Assembly: GCF_000188695.1 (NCBI RefSeq) | Contig: NW_004754909.1 | Span: 688,978-698,977, forward strand | Direction of reading: 5' to 3' | Origin: Salpingoeca rosetta | Lineage: Eukaryota > Opisthokonta > Choanoflagellata > Craspedida > Salpingoecidae | DNA length: 10,000 nt | Part shown: positions 1 through 9,358 of the stretch, piece by piece | Layout of the letters: every line of letters begins with the position of its first letter | Numbering within the stretch: position 1 is the stretch's first letter | Notes under the pieces: generated by a model | What the model saw: only the letters and a program-made list of their open reading frames with translations | The model's database searches: none | Told to the model about the DNA's origin: nothing | Position numbers and translations under genes: made by a program

Positions 1-2826
<2,826 letters not shown>

Positions 2827-3892
2827 GCTTGTCTCCGCTGTCCGTCCGTCTGCTACGCAACAACAACAGCAACAGCAGCAGGGGTAAACAGTGAGGGCTA
2901 CGCAGTGCACTACTATTTGTTTTATTTTTTTCTCATTGTGCTCGCCTGGGCCCGTACCAATGAACAACTACATTGCAGCCAACGCCGATTCTTGGGCATC
3001 TTCAGCGAATCATCGCGAACCGGGCAGTTCGCTGCAACCGATGACGCGAACCGCTAAATTCGGACGAAATCTGTTGTTGCCAGCCAAAAAGGACAAGAAG
3101 CAAGAAGGCGAAGAAATCGAGCACCCAAACAAGTGTCTTGCTTACTTTGCATGGTGGTTGTGAAGCGAACATCACACACAGCCACAAACCCTCGCTGCCT
3201 GCAAGGTGTGTGTGTGTGTGGAAAAGATGGGAGGGTGGTATGAGCGCGTGTGCTCGATGTGCGGGTGCGGGTGCGCGTGTGCGTGGTTGGTTCCGTGCAT
3301 GCCTCTTTGTGAGCTGCATCGTGCCAGGTTGTCATGGCACTCGATTGCACCAGCCAGCCTTGCTGTGTGTGCGCATTCTGACCGGAGAGTGGCACACCTG
3401 CACGTTGCACGTTGTATCTGCATGCGATCACGTCATTGCTTCTCCAGATTTTGGCGTTGCCCAACGTTCTCTGTGCCTCAACTCGCAGCCCCTCGGGTCC
3501 ATTTCTTGGGCAGGTACACCCCCCCCCCCTGCCATGAGGGCTGTGAAGATTGTCAAGGCCCTGCGCATCATCCGCTTTGCATCTGTTGACGTTCGTGCAT
3601 GTTGAGCGGTCCTCCGCCAACATTGCTGCCTTGTTCTGCGCGCGGAGTTTGTTGTGGCGATGGTGGAAGCGCTTGCTCGCCCCACACATTGCACGTACAC
3701 GTGACCACTCATTTATTCTCCCATCGAGTCTGCACGTTTACTATTCACTTCGCTCACACACACATACACACACACACGCACGCACTCACGTGCACACACA
3801 CGCACACGCACTCACGTGCACACACACACACACACGCACTCACACACACAACTAGCCGAGGATTGGGCGCTTTTGCTTGTGTGTAGTGAAGC
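2827..3892. other. Divergent intergenic/promoter region
   Basis: About 1.07 kb between the two head-to-head starts. No open frame here looks coding: translations are interrupted or low in complexity and no domain is recognisable. It contains a CAA/CAG microsatellite (about 2859-2881), a T-rich patch (2917-2934), a GT run at 3207-3221, a C homopolymer near 3519-3529, and a CA-rich block (3755-3850) just ahead of the pump gene. Both promoters must lie here unless transcription starts within a 5'-UTR exon. No clear TATA element was found. Confidence 0.6.
3755..3850. repeat. CA-rich repeat upstream of the calcium-pump start
   Basis: CACACA runs with a 20-base unit starting CGCACTCACGTG repeated exactly at 3781-3800 and 3807-3826. 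It lies 43 bases before the pump ATG, so it is in the promoter, the 5' UTR or a 5'-UTR intron. Confidence 0.88.
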
Positions 3893-4206
3893 ATGAAGTC
3901 GACAGCAGAGACGAACATCGACGAAAGAACCGATAGCTACCGCATCGCTATCGGAAACCCAACAAGCATCGGCAACGTGGTGCAGGAGAGCGAGACTGAC
4001 CTCTTGCCCCAGCACAACGGCGGTGTCATGAACGGCGTGAACGGCAATGCGCCCGAAGCCACCGGCGCGTCATCGCCGACACCGGATGACTTGGAGAACG
4101 GTCGTAAGGAATCCGTCTCCAAGCCCGCCTTTGACAGCGAGACAGCCGCCGCGCATCTCAAGACAACCATGGGCGCCAGCGGCCAGGAGCTCTCCATCGA
4201 TGACCT
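3893..4206 (+). CDS. PMCA exon 1: N-terminal cytosolic extension
   Basis: Residues 1-105, hydrophilic and rich in Ser, Thr, Asn, Asp and Glu, with no recognisable domain. It ends in ELSIDDL, where PMCA-family conservation begins. The donor is GTGCGT at 4207 (phase 2). Confidence 0.88.
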
Positions 4207-4225
4207 GTGCGTTGTATGTGTGCTG

Positions 4226-4267
<42 letters not shown>

Positions 4268-5189
4268 AGTGTGTGTGTGGGAGTGTGTGTGTGTGTGTGC
4301 GTGCGTGCTGCATGTGTGCTGCATGTGTGTGTGCGCGTGCGTGCTGCATGTGTGTGTGTGTGTGTGTGTGTGTCCCATGCGCTTGCTGTGTGCGTGCCCT
4401 GAATGATGCGCTTGCGAGCCTGCGTGACTTTGTCGTGGTTCGCAATGACTCTTGTTCGAAGTTGCTGTTAGCAATTGCCTGCACCGCGCTTCTCGCTCCC
4501 ACCCCCCCCCCCTGTCCTCACCCCGGCGCACTCCTCACGTCACCATCCTGTTCCTTCCATGCTCTCAGGTATGCACTGGTTGATCCCAAGAGCCCCGAGC
4601 TGCTGCAGTCCATCGGCGGTGTGGACGCGCTGTGCCAGCACCTGAAAACCTCTATGGACAAGGGCATCAGCAGCGACGATGTTGTGGAGCACAACCGTGA
4701 GCACTTTGGCGTGAACAAGCTCCCACCGGTCCAGTTTCGCTCCCTGCTACACCTCGTGTGGGAGGCGTTACAGGATAAGACGCTCATCATGCTGTGCATT
4801 GCTGCTACCATCAGTCTTGTCATTGGAATGGTCACGGAGGGGCCCGAGCTTGGATGGAAGGACGGCGTTGCCGTGTTTGTCGCCATCATCGTCGTCGTTG
4901 CCATCACCAGCCTGAACGACTACCAGAAGGAGCGCCAGTTCCGCCGTCTCAACGAAATCAAGAACGATCACGAGGTGACGATCATTCGCAACGGAAAGAA
5001 GCTCCGCGTCTCCGTGTATGAAGTTGTTGTTGGCGATCTGGTCGTCGTGGACACGGGCGACGTCGTCCCAGCAGGTGCGCGTGTCGTGTTGTGTCGTGTT
5101 GTGTTGTGTTGTGTTTGAGTTGTGTTGTGTCGTGTTGTTTTTGGAGAGAGAACAAGCGATGTTCCACAGCCATGCAGTGGTGCCTGTAA

Positions 5190-5220
<31 letters not shown>

Positions 5221-7663
5221 ACGAACGCGGACGTCAATGCTTTATGAACCTAGCGATGGCCTCGACTGTTCGCACACGTAACCTTTGTTCCACTCCTCAC
5301 ACCCCTCCACCCCACATGACACCTCGTGTGTCACAGACGGCGTCTTTGTATCTGGCGAGTCTGTTGTTGCGGACGAGTCATCCGCCACCGGTGAGAGCGA
5401 GCACAAGAAGAAAGGCCACGCCCCCAACCGCGACCCTTTCTTCCTCTCCGGCACGCAGGTGTGTGTGTGTGTGTGTGCGTGTTTGTGGGTGTTGGTTGGT
5501 TATTTGTTCAGTTGTCTTTGTTTGTTTGTTTGTGTGTTTATCTGCTTATGTGTTGTGTTGTTGATGTAGTATTCATGATTGCATCACCTCCTTGCCGCTG
5601 CCACACCTTCTCACGCCTCCTTCCCGTTTTGTCACATCTTCTCACGCCTCCTTCCCTTCTCCATCACCTTCATCCTCTCTCCAACAACAGCTGACGGGCG
5701 GGTCTGGCGTGATGCTTGTCATCTGCGTTGGCGAGCACTCGTTCAAAGGCCGTATCCTCATGTCCCTGCGCACGCCAAACGAGGACACCCCGCTTCAGGT
5801 CAAGCTCTCAAAGCTCGCAAACTTCATCGGTAACTTTGGTATCATCACCGCCCTCCTCATCTTCTTCGCACAGGTGTGTACATGTGGCTGTGTGGTTGTG
5901 TGTGTGTGTGTGTGTGGTGGTGCTTACATGTGCGTGTGTGTGTGTGTATGTGTGTGTGTGGTGCTTACATGTGCGTGTGTGTTCTTCGCGTGCTTTTCAA
6001 GCCTCCACACTTCTGAACAAAGATGGGCCTCACAACTACCCCCCCCCCATCAACCACCCGCACAAACGATAATCCAAACATCCCTGGTCTCGTCGACTTT
6101 TTTTTTTTGTTCCCTGTGCGTGCGCAGCTGATCAAGTACTTTGCAGTGGCGGGCTCTGACGTGAACGGAACCGACGCCGCCAACAACGCCGTCGACTTTC
6201 TCATCATTGCCATCAGCATCGTCGTTGTGGCTGTGCCGGAGGGGTTGCCGCTCGCTGTCACCATCGCCCTCGCTTACTCCATGAAGAACATGATGCGGTA
6301 TGCTTGGCAGCGTGGTGGTTGTTGTGTTGCTGCTTGTTGTGCCGCATTGTGTGTGTGTGTGTGTGGTGCTGCTGCTTGTGTGTGTGTGTGTGCACGTCGC
6401 TGTTCAAATGCAGTTGTGGTTCCGATCCACCTTCAAGCCGCGCCTGCATGTCTTTGCTTGCTCTCCCGTCTTCTCACCCACAAACACACACACACATGCA
6501 CACCTTCATATGCACAACCATGCACACGTGCACAGCGACAACAACCTCGTGCGTCACTTGGATGCGTGCGAGACAATGGGTGGCGCCACCACAATCTGCA
6601 GCGACAAGACGGGAACACTCACGCAGAACAAGATGACGGTGGTTGAAGGCGTGCTGCTGGACACCATGTTCGACTCCAACGAGAAGGAAGAGTTGCCAAT
6701 CGACAACAAGACGGTATGTGGCTGGTGGTGGCTTTAGCAGTGTTGCCATCTGCTACAGTTGTGTCGTGTTCTTTGCCGCGTTGTTTAATCGCGCTGTGTT
6801 GTAGTGCAGTGTAGTGTGTTGGGGTGCAGTGTGTTGTGTTGTGTTGTGTTTGGTTTGTGTGCAGCTCTTTGTCCATCCTGTTTCTCATCTTACTCTTCAA
6901 CCACACTCGTTTGCGTCCACTTGCTGACACAGGGCAAGTCTGACAAGATGAACAACGACATGCTGCGGCTGCTGTACAACAGCATTGCTGTCAACAGCAC
7001 CGCATACGAGAGCATCAACGAGGAAGGCGTCGTCACCTTTGTCGGAAGCAGGACCGAATGTGCGTCCCGTGTGTGTGTGTGTGTGTGCACATGTGTGCGT
7101 AGGTGTGCGTAGGTGTGCATGTCTTCATGCCCGCGTGCGTCATCGGTTCGCTGCCGTTTGCGTGCTCACATGACAATGTGTCATCTTCCACACTTCCTCC
7201 CTCCTGCCTTCATGTTCAGGTGCACTACTTGGTTTTCTCGGAACCCTTGGCCAGGACTACACCAAGATCCGCGAGGCAACGGAGGTGCGTGGCGCATGGA
7301 GTTTGTGAGCAATTGTTGTTGAACCAATTCTCCACTCTCGTTGCTCGCTCGTTTCATTGTATTCCTCGAGCGCTCATGTCCGCCCAAACCACCACCACCA
7401 CCATCATTCACCTTCCGTCTTATTCACCCATGCCTCTCACCCCCCCCCCTCTCTGTGCCCCCTCCTGCACATCGACTCAGGTTGAGAAGGTGTATTCGTT
7501 CTCCTCTGACAAGAAGCGCATGTCCACGGTCGTGAGCTCCAGCGGTACCCCGGTCTCGGGCGAAGGAAAAAACATCCAGCACGTTAAGGGCGCCGCAGAG
7601 GTCCTCCTCGAGATGTCCACGCGATACGTCGCAGCGTGAGTTGAAGTCGCGGTGCTGGTGCTG

Positions 7664-7705
<42 letters not shown>

Positions 7706-9327
7706 GGGGCAGTGTTGAAGATCGCGTTGAACTTACTGTTGAGTTCTTACATTCGCTCATGTGCAACAATAACAACGACATACACACAAACACACACACA
7801 CACAGTGATGGGAGCGTGAAAGAGATGACTGCTGATGCGCGCAAGCGGTTTGAGGACAAGTTGACGGTGATGGGCGAGAAAGCGCTTCGCTCCATCGGAA
7901 TGGCATTCCGCTGCTCAGACAACGACCAGGACTGGACAGACACCGACAAGCCAGAACTCGTCCTCCTCGTACGTCGGCGTGTGTGCGCGTGTGTGTGTGC
8001 GTGTGTGTGTGTGCTTGAGTATAACCAGTTCCCACAACAACGACGGCATTATCACAAGCGGCGATTGCACGCTCCTGATGTCTCAACCACAACCAACACC
8101 ACCGACACCACCATCACCACCACCAGGGCCTGGTTGGTATCCAGGATCCGCTGCGTCCGGAGGTGCGCGACGCCGTGCGCGCGTGTCAGAGCGCAGGCGT
8201 GACTGTGCGTATGGTGACCGGTGACGCTGCTGCCATTGCCCGCAACATTGGCAAGAATTGCGGCCTCTTTGACGTGAGTGGTTTGTGTCGTTGTGTTCAG
8301 ATTGCGACGTGTGTGCGTGTGTGTGCGAGAGAGAGAGAGCAAGAAAACGTGTGTGTGTGTGTGCGTGTTAGCGAGAGCAGTTGTCGCCTTGATCGTTGTA
8401 TTGGTGTGATTTTCATGTTCACGTGCGCACATGGCCAACTGCAAGTACACATCCTCTCACATCGTCACACAAACACAACGCAAACAAATGCCCGGGCCAC
8501 CACGTGCAGGAATCTGAGGACCACATCTGCATGGAGGGCCCTGACTTCCGGAACAAGAGCGAGGAGGAGCTGATTCCACTTCTGCCCCGTCTCCGCATTC
8601 TTGCCCGCTCATCGCCCCTCGACAAGCTCAAGCTGGTGACGCTGCTGCAGAAGCAGCGCGATGTTGTTGCTGTGACTGGCGACGGCGTGAACGATGGCCC
8701 TGCGCTGAAGAAGGCGGATGTTGGCTTTGCCATGGGTCTCTCTGGTACCGAGGCGGCCAAGGAGGCGTCTGCGATTGTGCTGCTGGACGACAACTTCGCC
8801 TCCATTGTCAACGCCATCAAGTGGGGCCGCAATGTGTTTGACAACATTCGCAAGTTCCTGCAGTTCCAGCTGACGGTCAACTTTACTGCCATCATCGTCG
8901 TCCTTGTTGCTGTCCTGAGCGACCCGAATGGCAACGCCGACAACTCCCCGCTCAAGCCTGTCCAGCTGCTGTGGATCAACCTCATCATGTGCGTTTGTCT
9001 GCTCTTTCATGTCGCCTTTAGCAGGCATGATTTGTTGTTGGAGTGTGCACGGCATATGTTCGCGGGGGATGCTGATTGGCCTGCAAGTTGATGCTTGTCG
9101 TTTCACACATATTCGTCGCACAAGTCTTCGTCTCACCTCTTCCTCACACACGCACACGTACATACACATATACATACGTGCTTGTGTTCAGGGACTCGTT
9201 TGCAGCGCTCGCTTTGGCGACGGAGCCACCCACGGAGAAGCTGCTCACGTACAAGCCATATGACCGAAGCGAGCCCCTCCTCACCACATACATGATCAGG
9301 CGCATGATCTTCCAAGTCGTCATGCAG

Positions 9328-9358
<31 letters not shown>

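Noticed and set aside
3002..3712. Medium-length open frames on both strands in the intergenic region
   Set aside because: No recognisable family, no splice-linked partner and overlapping frames of similar length on both strands, as expected by chance in GC-rich DNA.
7666..8202. Plus-strand frame reading through exon 10 and its introns
   Set aside because: Only the stretch 7806-7968 is pump sequence; the rest is intron repeat translation.
8419..9175. Long minus-strand frames opposite pump exon 12
   Set aside because: They are antisense shadows of a strongly conserved coding exon and resemble no family.
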